A stretch of DNA of 64,000 nucleotides from Streptomyces sp. H27-C3 (GTDB taxonomy: Bacteria; Actinomycetota; Actinomycetes; Streptomycetales; Streptomycetaceae), in NCBI RefSeq assembly GCF_030063415.1, contig NZ_JASITA010000017.1, positions 1-64,000 on the forward strand, written 5' to 3'. Below the pieces are notes generated by a model. The model saw nothing but the letters and a program-made list of their open reading frames with translations, was not told the DNA's origin and made no database searches. The stretch's first letter is position 1. Each line of letters begins with the position of its first letter. Of the stretch, positions 30,512 through 38,724 are shown piece after piece. The position numbers were made by a program, and so were the translations under genes.

Positions 30512-31129
30512 TCAGGCCCCGGTGCCGCCGCCACCCGGAACGCCCGAGGCGGAGGCCATGATGTCGTCGATGATGCCGTACGCCTTGGCCTCTTCGGCCG
30601 AGAACCAGCGGTCGCGATCACCGTCGCGGATGATCGTCTCGATGCTCTGGCCGGAGTGCCGCGCGGTGATCTCGGCCATGCGCTTCTTCGTACGGAGAAG
30701 CTGCTCGGCCTGGATCTTGATGTCGGAGGCGGTGCCGCCGAGACCCGCGGAGCCCTGGTGCATGAGGATGTCGGTGTTGGGAAGCGCGAAACGCTTACCG
30801 GCGGCGCCACCGGTGAGCAGGAACTGGCCCATCGAGGCCGCCATGCCCATACCGATCGTGACCACGTCGTTCGGGATGTACTGCATGGTGTCGTAGACGG
30901 CCATGCCAGCGGTCACCGAGCCACCGGGGCTGTTGATGTAGAGGTAGATGTCCTTGTCCGGTTCCGCGGCAAGGAGGAGCAGCTGCGCCGTGATCTTGTT
31001 GGCGATGTCATCGTCGACCTGCTGTCCGAGGAAGATGATGCGCTCACCGAGCAGTCGGCTGTAGACCTGGTCGCCGAGGCCACCACTGAAGGACGGCTCA
31101 CCGGCGGCCTGGGGCATCAGATTCGTCAC
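30512..31129 (-). CDS. clpP1: ATP-dependent Clp protease proteolytic subunit ClpP1
   Basis: The serine peptidase has 205 residues. The catalytic Ser is in MGMAASMGQFLL near 98 and the His in ILMHQGSAGLGG. The oxyanion loop is YINSPGGSVTAGMAVYDTM. It is the first gene of clpP1-clpP2. The upstream region carries a ClgR-type operator (31260-31273), consistent with known ClgR control of clpP1 in Streptomyces. The C-terminus ends in a Gly-rich tail. Confidence 0.97.
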   Translation of the reverse strand: MTNLMPQAAGEPSFSGGLGDQVYSRLLGERIIFLGQQVDDDIANKITAQLLLLAAEPDKDIYLYINSPGGSVTAGMAVYDTMQYIPNDVVTIGMGMAASMGQFLLTGGAAGKRFALPNTDILMHQGSAGLGGTASDIKIQAEQLLRTKKRMAEITARHSGQSIETIIRDGDRDRWFSAEEAKAYGIIDDIMASASGVPGGGGTGA

Positions 31130-31259
31130 GTATCCACCTGCTCGTCTCTGACGGCTCCAGCCGTCTCAGCGTCTTCGTACCGGAAGGCGGGGACTCCCCA
31201 CGCTCCTCTTCATGGACCCTAACGCGCAGGTGGGACAACGCCATCCCGCTTCCCGAACT

Positions 31260-31273
31260 GTTCGCTCGGAGCG
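31260..31273. promoter_or_regulatory. Candidate ClgR operator upstream of clpP1P2
   Basis: GTTCGC-N5-GCG is present exactly as GTTCGCTCGGAGCG, 131 nt before the clpP1 start. This is the motif reported for the Streptomyces regulator ClgR, which activates clpP1P2 and other protease genes. It sits between the tig terminator and clpP1, so clpP1P2 is the only plausible target. Confidence 0.75.
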
Positions 31274-31301
31274 CAAGGTCCGGGCCCGTACCGGTGTACG
31301 A

Positions 31302-31338
31302 CGATGGGCCCGGACGCGTGAAGCGTCCGGGCCCATCG
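31302..31338 (-). terminator. Intrinsic terminator of tig
   Basis: A perfect 16-bp stem (31302-31317 with 31323-31338) and a 5-nt GTGAA loop lie 20 nt after the tig stop. Confidence 0.85.
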
Positions 31339-31357
31339 ACAGGAATCAGGCAGAGGC

Positions 31358-32779
31358 TCAGGCCTCGGTCTTGTCCTTGGGCTCGGCGTCGCCGGCCTCG
31401 GCCGACGCGTCGGCCTGGTCGGCGTCGGAGGCCGCCTCGACCGCTTCCGCGGTCTCGTCGTCCTCGTCTTCGTCGTCGAGCTCGACGAGCTCACCGTTGG
31501 TGTCGGTGACCTTGGCGGCCTCGACCACCACGGCCAGCGCCTTGCCGCGGGCGACCTCGCCGACGAGCATCGGAACCTGGCCGCCTTCGACGACGGCCTG
31601 GGCGAACTGGTCGGGGCTCATGCCGGAGGTGGCCGCACGCCGCATGAGGTGCTCGGTGAGCTCCTCCTGGTTGACGTTCAGCTTCTCCTTGTTGACGAGC
31701 TCGTCAAGGATGAACTGGGTCTTGATGCCCTTGACGGCCTGCTCGGAGAGCTCGGCTTCGAACTCCTCGGCCGTCTTGCCCTGAATCTCGAGGTACTTCT
31801 CGAGGTCCAGGCCCATCTGGCCGAGCTGGTGGTTCTCCAGGTTGTGCTTACGGGTGTTGACCTCGTCCGCGAGAAGCTTCTCGGGGATCGGGACCTCCGC
31901 CAGCTTCAGCAGCTCGTCGAGGACGCGCTCCTGGGCCTGCGTGGCCTGGTCGTACTGCTTGGTGCTCTCGAGGCGCTTGCGGCTGTCGGCCTTGAGCTCG
32001 TCCAGTGTGTCGAACTCGCTCGCCATCTGCGCAAAGTCGTCATCCAGCTCGGGCAGCTCGCGAGCGGCGACCGCGGTGACCTTTACGGCGACCTCGGCCT
32101 CCTTGCCCTCGGCGGTGCCGCCCTTGAGCTCGGAGGTGAAGGTGGCCTCGCCACCCGCCTCCAGGCCGGTCACGGCCTTGTCAATGCCTTCGAGGAGTTC
32201 GCCGGAACCGATGGTGTACGAGACACCCTCGGCGACGCCGTCCTCAAGGACCTCGCCGTCGACCTTGGCCTCCAGGTCGAGCGTCACGACGTCGCCTTCG
32301 GCGGCGGCGCGCTCGACCGGGTTGGTGGAGGCGAAGCGCTCGCGCAGCTCCTCCACGGCCTTGTCGACGTCCTCGTCCTTGACCTCGATGGCATCCACCT
32401 CGACCTCGATGCCGGAGTAGTCCGGAATCTCGATCGTCGGGCGGATGTCGACCTCGGCGGTGAAGGACAGCAGCTCGCCGTCCTTCAGCTCGGTGATGTC
32501 GACGTCGGGCTGGCCGAGAACGTTCAGCTCACCCTCGTTGACAGCCTCGGTGTAGAACTTCGGGAGAGCGTCGTTGACGGCCTCCTCCAGCACAGCTCCA
32601 CGGCCGAACCGCTGGTCGATGACTCGGTTAGGGATCTTTCCCTTGCGGAAGCCCTTCACCGTGACCTGCTGGTTGATCTTCTTGTACGCCGCGTCGAGGC
32701 TGTCCTTGAGCTCCTCGAAGGGCACCTCAATGCTGAGCCGAACCCGGGTCGGGTTCAGGGTCTCCACGGCGCTCTTCAC
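31358..32779 (-). CDS. tig: Trigger factor (ribosome-associated chaperone/prolyl isomerase)
   Basis: The product has 473 residues in three domains. The ribosome-binding domain (1-120) contains the F-R-K-G-K signature in VKGFRKGKIPNRVID. The FKBP-type PPIase is at about 160-245 (SYTIGSGELLEGIDKAVTGL), and a helical chaperone domain follows. A Glu/Asp-rich acidic tail (LDDEDEDDETAEAV) is added at the C-terminus, as usual in streptomycetes. It stands alone between tRNA-Pro and clpP1P2, with its own terminator. Confidence 0.97.
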   Translation of the reverse strand: MKSAVETLNPTRVRLSIEVPFEELKDSLDAAYKKINQQVTVKGFRKGKIPNRVIDQRFGRGAVLEEAVNDALPKFYTEAVNEGELNVLGQPDVDITELKDGELLSFTAEVDIRPTIEIPDYSGIEVEVDAIEVKDEDVDKAVEELRERFASTNPVERAAAEGDVVTLDLEAKVDGEVLEDGVAEGVSYTIGSGELLEGIDKAVTGLEAGGEATFTSELKGGTAEGKEAEVAVKVTAVAARELPELDDDFAQMASEFDTLDELKADSRKRLESTKQYDQATQAQERVLDELLKLAEVPIPEKLLADEVNTRKHNLENHQLGQMGLDLEKYLEIQGKTAEEFEAELSEQAVKGIKTQFILDELVNKEKLNVNQEELTEHLMRRAATSGMSPDQFAQAVVEGGQVPMLVGEVARGKALAVVVEAAKVTDTNGELVELDDEDEDDETAEAVEAASDADQADASAEAGDAEPKDKTEA

Positions 32780-32975
32780 GGTTCGGTCTCCTTGGGGCTG
32801 ACTTCTGGGGTTCTGCTGGGCCGCACGGTGGCGGCTTCGCCGATCGGGCCCGGTACATCAGACACACGGGCACGCAGCTTGCATAGTAACGGCAAGCAGG
32901 AGGAGTCCCACAATGCGATCTTGAAGCGTGATCGCACGGGGACCCTGCCGGCAACCCTGCCGGTAAAGGTGGTGA

Positions 32976-33052
32976 TGGTCGGGGTGGCCGGATTCGAACC
33001 GACGACCTTCCGCTCCCAAAGCGGACGCGCTACCAAGCTGCGCCACACCCCG
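32976..33052 (-). tRNA. tRNA-Pro (anticodon UGG)
   Basis: A 77-nt cloverleaf is on the minus strand. The acceptor CGGGGTG pairs with CACCCCG, the anticodon loop is TTTGGGA inside TCCGC/GCGGA, and the T-loop is GGTTCGAATCC. It ends ACCA, so the 3' CCA is genomically encoded. It lies 196 nt upstream of tig on the same strand. Confidence 0.95.
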
Positions 33053-33215
33053 TCGGTGCGACACGTAGGGTACATGCCCGCGGACGGCGCGTCCGCCGCA
33101 TTGTTCGCGACCCGGCCCGCCGCCCCGCCCACCGCATTAGCGGGTGTGCGCCGAACGGCCGGAACCCGCTACGATGCTCTCCGTGCCGCAGTCACCGACC
33201 TGCGGCGCGACATGT

Positions 33216-33289
33216 GCGGGCGTAGCTCAATGGTAGAGCCCTAGTCTTCCAAACTAGCTACGCGGGTTCGATTCCCGTCGCCCGCTCCA
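33216..33289 (+). tRNA. tRNA-Gly (anticodon UCC)
   Basis: A 74-nt cloverleaf. The acceptor GCGGGCG pairs with CGCCCGC, the anticodon stem CTAGT/ACTAG encloses CTTCCAA, and the T-arm is GGGTTCGATTCCC. It ends TCCA with encoded CCA. A hairpin terminator follows 8 nt later, so it is a single-gene transcript. No integrase or att-like repeat is visible at its 3' end. Confidence 0.95.
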
Positions 33290-33296
33290 CATGACG

Positions 33297-33336
33297 AAGG
33301 CCCAGGTCAGCGGCGTAAATCCGCTTCCTGGGCCTT
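33297..33336. terminator. Terminator after tRNA-Gly
   Basis: Outer 10-bp stem AAGGCCCAGG/CCTGGGCCTT and an inner AGCGG/CCGCT stem, followed by TTGTC. It could also serve the small minus-strand gene that ends at 33426. Confidence 0.75.
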
Positions 33337-33425
33337 TGTCGTCCCCCGGGCGAGATCAGCCGCCCGCGCCCCCTGCGTGCCCGTTCCGGCCGGAGTTTGG
33401 GCTACGTGATTTGCCAGGTCCGCAC

Positions 33426-33620
33426 TCAGAAGCTGATCTGGTTGATGGTGTCCGCTATCGAGTCGAGAAATCGATTGATGGACGGCGCCATGCCGGTGGA
33501 CGCGAGGAAGAAGCCGAAGAGCACGGCCACCACCGCCGGCCCCGCCTTGAGCGAGCCCCCGCGGATCAGCACCACCAGCACGATCGCCAACAGAAGCACC
33601 ACAGACAGTGAGATGGCCAC
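33426..33620 (-). CDS. Conserved 64-residue membrane protein
   Basis: The small protein has a hydrophobic N-terminal helix (about 4-19), a GGSLKAG turn and a second helix (about 27-44), followed by APSINRFLDSIADTINQISF. The GTG start is at 33620. The sequence looks like a small protein conserved among Streptomyces near tRNA-Gly and tig, based on my recollection. The compact two-helix hairpin suggests a small integral membrane protein. Function unknown. Confidence 0.75.
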   Translation of the reverse strand: MAISLSVVLLLAIVLVVLIRGGSLKAGPAVVAVLFGFFLASTGMAPSINRFLDSIADTINQISF

Positions 33621-34136
33621 AACTGATCACACCCTTGGTCGGTCCGCCTTGCCGGCCCGGGAGCGCACGACCCAGCACACACCCGCAAGCCTCCATCGTG
33701 CCACCAACTCAGCACTGATGGCTGCCGGGTGACGGAACGTGGGAAACCGCTTGGCGCCACCGGCGCGCCCCGCGGGTACCCCGGCGCGGGCGTCGTACGC
33801 GCACACCGTCGAATTGAACGGTCCTGCGCGGAAGTTTATTGAGCTTGATCGTTTCATTACCCACACATGACGTTCGCAGGAAATTCGAATAATGGACGCG
33901 CGCGACCGGGGTGGTCGACAAAGGCGTAATGAGCCGGACATTTCACCCGAGTCACCCGTCGGCGGTATGCACCATTTAAGTGGGATGAGTTAGGTCATAA
34001 CAGGGCGAAAATGTGACCTGCACCATCATCCGGCATGGGCATGTCGACTTCTTCCCCAATGGGGTACGCGCACAAATACCAGAAGGGTGAGAACGGGGTT
34101 TTACGAAATCGATCCGCCAAGGCTAGGGTGCCTCAG
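33621..34136. other. Intergenic region, AT-richer than its surroundings
   Basis: 516 bases without a convincing gene. Roughly 33830-34030 is clearly lower in GC than neighbouring DNA (for example GAAATTCGAATAATGG and GGCGAAAATGTGACC). It probably contains the promoter of the acyltransferase gene at 34137 and that of the small membrane protein to the left. I see no riboswitch, tRNA, clear inverted repeat or transposase remnant. Confidence 0.5.
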
Positions 34137-35363
34137 ATGTTTCACGCTCCGCACGGATATCAGAGGGCCCCGCTCCCCCCGGCCCGGGAGTTGGAGCCCG
34201 AAGCCCCCCTTGCACGGACCGCCATGTCCACCTCGCGGTCCGGGGCCGAAGCAGTACCCACGCCCTCCCCCAAGGGTGCCCCCGCCGCGAAGCACCGCGA
34301 CGCGTTCTTCGACAACGCCAAGTACCTGGCCATCGTGTTCGTCGCGGTGGCGCACGCCTGGGAGCCGGTGATGGACGGCAGCCGCGCCACCAGGGCGGTC
34401 TACTTGGTGGTCTACAGCTTCCACATGCCGGCCTTCATCATCATCTCCGGCTACTTCTCGCGCAGCTTCGACATGAGCCGCAAGAAACTCCAGAGACTCG
34501 TCACGGGCGTCGCCGTCCCCTATGTGCTCTTCGAGACCGCCTACGCGTTCTTCAAGCGGTGGGCCGACAACGACCCCGGTCACCCGATCAGCCTGCTCGA
34601 CCCCTGGTATCTGACCTGGTTCCTGGTCGCGCTGTTCATCTGGCGGCTGACCACCCCGCTGTGGCAGGCGCTGCGCCACCCGATGCCGGTCGCCCTCGGC
34701 CTGGCCGTCCTCGCCTCCGTCACCCCCAACATCGGCGACGCCCTCAACCTCCAGCGCGTACTGCAGTTCCTGCCGTTCTTCGTGCTGGGGCTGATGCTGA
34801 AGCCCGAGCACTGGCAGATGGTGCGGTGCCGCGAGGTCAGGCTGCTGGCCCTGCCGGTCGTCCTCGGCGCCCTGCACTTCGCGTACTGGGTCGCCCCGCG
34901 CCTGCAGCTCGGGTGGTTCTACCACAGCAGTTCCGCCCAGGAGGCGGGCGCTCCGTGGTGGGCCGGGGTCGTCATGACCTTCGCGCTCTTCGGCTGCTCG
35001 CTGGTCCTCACCGTCTGCTTCCTGGCGTGGGTGCCCGGCCGCACGATGTGGTTCACGGTGCTGGGCGCCGGCACCCTCGGCGGCTATCTGCTGCACGGCT
35101 TCCTGGTGAAGGGCGCCGGTTACGCGGGCTGGTTCGAGACGTACACCTGGCTGTCGACGCCGCTCGGCGAGATCTTCGTGACGGTGGTGTTCGCCGTCGC
35201 GGTCACCCTGTTCTGCACCCCGCCGGTGCGGCGGTTCTTCCGGTTCGCGCTGGAGCCCACGATGGACTGGGCGTTCCGCCGCGACGCGGCCGAGGCCGCG
35301 CGCAAGCGGGAGAGCGAGCAGCAGCCCGAGCGGGAGTGGCAGCTCGTCAGCAGCTCCTCCTAG
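34137..35363 (+). CDS. Acyltransferase-3 family membrane protein
   Basis: The protein is about 408 residues with ten or so hydrophobic segments. The family signature is at the start of the membrane domain (FFDNAKYLAIVFVAVAHAWEPV, with the His in AHAW). The later SFHMPAFIIISGYFSR block matches the Acyltransferase_3 fold used to O-acetylate sugars, glycans or antibiotics. About 65 N-terminal Pro/Ala/Ser residues precede the domain. The ATG at 34137 follows AGGGTGCC; an ATG 29 codons later is an alternative. The substrate is unknown. It is convergent with the HD-domain gene, overlapping it by 17 nt. Confidence 0.88.
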   Translation: MFHAPHGYQRAPLPPARELEPEAPLARTAMSTSRSGAEAVPTPSPKGAPAAKHRDAFFDNAKYLAIVFVAVAHAWEPVMDGSRATRAVYLVVYSFHMPAFIIISGYFSRSFDMSRKKLQRLVTGVAVPYVLFETAYAFFKRWADNDPGHPISLLDPWYLTWFLVALFIWRLTTPLWQALRHPMPVALGLAVLASVTPNIGDALNLQRVLQFLPFFVLGLMLKPEHWQMVRCREVRLLALPVVLGALHFAYWVAPRLQLGWFYHSSSAQEAGAPWWAGVVMTFALFGCSLVLTVCFLAWVPGRTMWFTVLGAGTLGGYLLHGFLVKGAGYAGWFETYTWLSTPLGEIFVTVVFAVAVTLFCTPPVRRFFRFALEPTMDWAFRRDAAEAARKRESEQQPEREWQLVSSSS

Positions 35364-35820
35364 GTCCGGAAACAGCCTGGGAGAGGCCGAGGAGGCGGCG
35401 TACCTCCGTGTATTTGAGCGTGAGCCGGGCCCTGGTCACCTCGTCGAGTTCGGCGAGGCGACCGGGGTCCGCGTTGTGTGCGAGGTCCGCCTCCTTGACC
35501 AGCAGTGCGCCCGGCGTCGCCAGGATGCGGGCGGTGTACGCCGCCCTGTCCTCCCCCGGGCGCTTGGTGACGGCCAGCACCATGTCCTTGACGGAGCGCG
35601 GCAGTTCGGCGTTCTCCAGCCATTCGCGGGACAGCGCGTCGTCCTCCACCGCGTCGTGCAGCCAGGCCGCCGCGATCTGTTGCTGGGTGCCGCCCCCGGT
35701 GCGAACCCCCTCGGCGACGGCCTGAAGGTGCTCCACGTACGGGCGTCCCGCCTTGTCGGTCTGTGTGGCGTGCGCGTCACGCGCGACGGCCTCCACCTCG
35801 GCCAGCGTCAGATAGGTCAT
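35347..35820 (-). CDS. HD-domain protein resembling small alarmone hydrolases (MESH1/RelA-SpoT N-domain)
   Basis: The 157-residue single-domain protein has the pattern of the SpoT/RelA hydrolase half. An early His is in ARDAHATQTDKAGRPYVEHLQAV, then the HD motif with following acid pair, AWLHDAVEDD, and a late ADLAHNAD. These supply the Mn-binding His/Asp set of (p)ppGpp hydrolases. There is no synthetase or TGS domain. Related short proteins are annotated only as HD or metal-dependent phosphohydrolase. The ATG at 35820 begins MTYLTLAEVEAVARD. Alarmone hydrolysis is inference from motif order. Confidence 0.8.
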   Translation of the reverse strand: MTYLTLAEVEAVARDAHATQTDKAGRPYVEHLQAVAEGVRTGGGTQQQIAAAWLHDAVEDDALSREWLENAELPRSVKDMVLAVTKRPGEDRAAYTARILATPGALLVKEADLAHNADPGRLAELDEVTRARLTLKYTEVRRLLGLSQAVSGPRRSC

Positions 35821-35830
35821 GCCCCCACAC

Positions 35831-37072
35831 TTACCGCATGGCCGCGCGGGCCGGCAGTGAGGTGGACGCCCAACCCAGCAGGAGTGTCGCGGCCACGAAC
35901 GAGCCGTAGACGACCGGCGGGATGTACGGGGCCTCACCCGTCAGGGCGTTCATCATCGGAATGAGCGTGGCCAGGGCGATGCCCGAGCCCAGTGTGATGC
36001 CCGCCAGCGTGACCAGCAGCGCCTCCCAGCGCACCATGCCCATCACCTGACGGCGGGTGGAGCCGATCAGCCTGAGGGCGCCCATTTCGTGGCGGCGGGC
36101 GAGGACCGTCATCACCAGGGTGTTGGCCCAGACGTTGATTTCACGGTCGAGGCCGACCGCGGTGGTGTAGCCGTCCTTGTCGGTCACCGCGCCCAGCCGC
36201 CCCGGCGCGGTCGCCGCCCCTGGGGCGCCCCGGACGAAGAGGTCCGTGGCGAACGGGGACGAAGTGTGGGTCGCCAACGCGCCCTGATCCAGGGTGACCT
36301 GCGACAGACCCAGGCCGCGGCTGTACGTGGCGATCATCCGGGGCGCCGCCTTCGTGCCGTCGGGCAGGCGCAGTTCGAGACGGTCGCCGGTCTTCACCTT
36401 CTTCGGCTCGGCGAGCGAATCGTCGATGGCGACGGTGCCCTTGCCGAGCCCGGCGAGCGAGCCGGGGGTGACGTCGAGGTCCTGCACAGCGGCGAGGTCC
36501 CGGCCGCTGCCCGTGATGCCCTGGGTGGTCATCGACTGGTACCAGCTGTCCCCGAGCGGGCCGACCTCGACCAGGACCGCGGTGTGGCTGATGCCGACGG
36601 CCGAGGTGACGCCGGGGATATCGGCGGCGCGGGCGGCGGCGTCGGAGGGCAGACCCACCGGATCGGTGACGATGTGGTCGGCGGTGATGCCCGCCTCACG
36701 GCGCTGCTCGCTCACCTGGTTCTCGCTCGCGTGCATGAAAACAAGCGTGGAGGAGAACGCGATCGCGAGCACGATGGGGGGGATCGCGGAGGCCAGTCGG
36801 CGGGCCTCGGTACGGGAGTTGGCGGCGGCGAGGGAGCCGGCCGCACCCGCCGCGCGCAGCGGCAGGCCGAAGAGGGCCGCGCAGGCCCGGGCGATCAGCG
36901 GACCCAGCAGACCCACCGCGAGCATGAAGAGCATGACGACACCGAGGGAGGCCTGGGCCGCGTGGTCACCCGTATTGGTCGCGGCGATCCCGGCGAGCGC
37001 GACGAACGTGCCCACGAAGGCGGCGGGGCGGAAGCGGACGGCGGCCCTGGCAAGGCCGTTCGGGATGAACAT
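35831..37072 (-). CDS. FtsX-like ABC transporter permease, probably internally deleted
   Basis: The 413-residue protein is recognisable as an FtsX/MacB-type permease in its C-terminal half (RREAGITADHIVTDPVGLPS, ALRLIGSTRRQVMGMVRWE, final helices). It has only about five hydrophobic segments, whereas full Streptomyces members of this type are around 800 residues with two FtsX modules. The N-terminal helix (RPAAFVGTFVALAG) runs directly into a mid-protein block. Near residue 325, NVWAN joins TLVMTVL with no room for the first helix of the last module, which normally lies between them. I infer two in-frame deletions. The ATG overlaps the stop of the truncated ATPase gene as TGATG. Confidence 0.75.
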   Translation of the reverse strand: MFIPNGLARAAVRFRPAAFVGTFVALAGIAATNTGDHAAQASLGVVMLFMLAVGLLGPLIARACAALFGLPLRAAGAAGSLAAANSRTEARRLASAIPPIVLAIAFSSTLVFMHASENQVSEQRREAGITADHIVTDPVGLPSDAAARAADIPGVTSAVGISHTAVLVEVGPLGDSWYQSMTTQGITGSGRDLAAVQDLDVTPGSLAGLGKGTVAIDDSLAEPKKVKTGDRLELRLPDGTKAAPRMIATYSRGLGLSQVTLDQGALATHTSSPFATDLFVRGAPGAATAPGRLGAVTDKDGYTTAVGLDREINVWANTLVMTVLARRHEMGALRLIGSTRRQVMGMVRWEALLVTLAGITLGSGIALATLIPMMNALTGEAPYIPPVVYGSFVAATLLLGWASTSLPARAAMR

Positions 37073-37293
37073 CAGGCTGCCGCACCCGCGTAGGCCGGGG
37101 TGGTCAGCGCGGTCATGCGGGCGACGATCTGCTCGGCAGAGGCGCGCGGCAGGCTGTCAGCGATCTCGCCGTCGGCGAGGAAGAGGACGCGGTCGGCGTA
37201 GGTCGCGGCGGCCGGGTCGTGGGTGACCATCACGACGGTCGCGCCGAGCCGGTCCACCGCGTCCCGCAGCAGGCCGAGGACTTCGGCGAGCCT
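37072..37293 (-). pseudogene. ABC transporter ATPase, C-terminal fragment (5' truncated)
   Basis: Only the last ~70 residues remain: (SRLAEVLGLLRDAVDRLG), ATVVMVTHDPAAATYADRVL with the H-loop His, FLADGEI, and the end AGAAA. Walker A, Q-loop, signature and Walker B are absent. Reading upstream, the frame passes without a break into antiporter sequence on the other strand near 37293, so the 5' half was lost in a deletion. It originally partnered the permease at 35831, to which it is coupled by TGATG. Confidence 0.85.
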
Positions 37294-37612
37294 GCTGTGG
37301 CCGGTGCTGATCGCCGTCGCGCTGACGCTGGTGATGAACGTGCTGGCGGGGCTGTCCGCCGCCCGCGTCTACTACTTCGGCGCGGGCCCCGCGGCGAACA
37401 TCTCCACCACCCTGCTGGCCCGCGGCGAGTTCGCGCTGGTCCTCGCCACGATGGCGGCGGGCGCGGGCCTCGACGAGCGGCTGTCGCCGTTCATCGCGGG
37501 ATACGCGCTGCTCCTGGCGGTACTGGGCCCGCTGGCGGCCGGTCAGTCGCACTGGCTCGCCCGGATCCTTCCGGACAAACGGGCCGCACACGAAGGCGAG
37601 TTGGTGAGCTGA
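37292..37612 (+). pseudogene. Cation/proton antiporter (CPA2/Kef type), C-terminal fragment
   Basis: About 105 residues of a Kef/CPA2 antiporter membrane domain remain. VLIAVALTLVMNVLAGLSA is followed by the diagnostic LLARGEFALVLATMA and a last helix YALLLAVLGPLAA. The N-terminal nine or so helices are missing. The fragment begins at the same point where the ATPase fragment on the other strand ends. An open frame with an ATG at 37223 exists only because antisense ATPase DNA supplies it. Confidence 0.85.
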
Positions 37613-37631
37613 CCCCGCGAGGACCCCGCCC

Positions 37632-38570
37632 TCAGCCCCGAGCAGGGTCCTCGACAACGCGGGCGAGACCGTCGAGCATCGCGGTGAGCCCCAGCTCGAA
37701 CAGCGCGTCCAGCTTGAGGTCGTACCCGTCCCCGAGGGACCCGTGGACCTTCGCGAAGGTCGGGAAGGCGCCGGAGGAGGCAAGCGCCTCCAGCGCAGGC
37801 GTCTGCCGCTCCATCCAGTCGTCCTCCGAAAGCCCGGTCGCCGCCTCGGCCTGCGCCTCGCGCTCCAGATGGACCGCGAGGCCCTGGACATGCGCGTACA
37901 CCAGCACATGCAGATTCATCAGAGTCTCCGCGCCGAGCCCGTGGCCGTCGAGCGCGCTCAGCGCCCACTCGGCGTGCACCATCAGGTTGGGCAGCATCAG
38001 CGGGCGGCCGAGCGAGCCGATGTGCGCGAGCCACGGGTGCCGTCGGTGCAGCACCCACAGGGTGTGCGCACCCAACTCAAGCCGGGCCCGCCAGCCCTCG
38101 GGCGCGTCAACGGCCGACGGGTAGGCCGACTCCCCGTACACGGCATCGGCCATGAGCAGCACCAGGTCGTCCTTGCTGGTCACATAGCGGTACGGCGACA
38201 TCGCGGCGACCCCGAGCCGCGCGGCGACCCCGCGCATCGACAGCGCGGCCAGCCCCTCGGTGTCGGCGAGAGCGACGGCGGCGCGCACGATTCGGTCGCG
38301 GGTCAGCTCGTGGTCGGGCTCGGCCGCCACCCGGCGCCGAGCCGTGCGGGCGGCGGCCACCACGGTACCCACCCGGGGCTCGGCCTCGACCAGCCCCTCC
38401 TGGCGCAGGGTAGCCAGCGCCTTGGTGGCGGTAGCGAGCGCGACCTCCCAATCCCTGGCGATCTGCCGGGTCGAAGGCACCCGGTCACCGGGCGCCAGCT
38501 CGCCCTCCGCGACACGCCGCCGGATCTCGGCAACGATCCGGAGATAGGGCGGATCATTTTTCACGGCCAT
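37632..38570 (-). CDS. GntR-TetR hybrid transcriptional regulator
   Basis: The 312-residue regulator has two DNA-binding modules. Residues 1-75 form a GntR winged helix (YLRIVAEIRRRVAEGELAPGDRVPSTRQIARD). Residues 88-140 form a TetR-type HTH (LTRDRIVRAAVALADTEGLAALSMRGVAARLGV), and a TetR C-terminal ligand-binding domain follows. This fusion class is known in actinobacteria. It is divergent from the FAD monooxygenase at 38725. The 154-nt spacer holds a CTAGGACAG/CTGTCCTAG inverted repeat, so autoregulation and control of the monooxygenase are likely. The inducer is unknown. Confidence 0.92.
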   Translation of the reverse strand: MAVKNDPPYLRIVAEIRRRVAEGELAPGDRVPSTRQIARDWEVALATATKALATLRQEGLVEAEPRVGTVVAAARTARRRVAAEPDHELTRDRIVRAAVALADTEGLAALSMRGVAARLGVAAMSPYRYVTSKDDLVLLMADAVYGESAYPSAVDAPEGWRARLELGAHTLWVLHRRHPWLAHIGSLGRPLMLPNLMVHAEWALSALDGHGLGAETLMNLHVLVYAHVQGLAVHLEREAQAEAATGLSEDDWMERQTPALEALASSGAFPTFAKVHGSLGDGYDLKLDALFELGLTAMLDGLARVVEDPARG

Positions 38571-38591
38571 GGCCGCCTCCTCGCACCTGTA

Positions 38592-38643
38592 CTAGGACAG
38601 ACATTACCAGCGGAGACATCCGGAATACCGTCAACTGTCCTAG
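38592..38643. promoter_or_regulatory. Inverted-repeat operator candidate between regulator and monooxygenase
   Basis: CTAGGACAG at 38592-38600 and its exact complement CTGTCCTAG at 38635-38643 face each other with a 34-nt gap, giving a 43-bp centre-to-centre distance (about four helical turns). ACTAG-type half sites are common for GntR winged helices. Assignment to the adjacent hybrid regulator is inference. Confidence 0.6.
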
Positions 38644-38724
38644 CTCAGCGCCCTATTTATCGCCGTTGCCGACCCTGCGCGTACGACGTACATTCAGCGG
38701 CGTACACCGTACCGAGGAGGCACC

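Noticed and set aside
32976..33289. tRNA pair as an integration site for a mobile element
   Set aside because: No integrase, excisionase or duplicated tRNA 3' end is visible on either side; only ordinary genes and a terminator follow.
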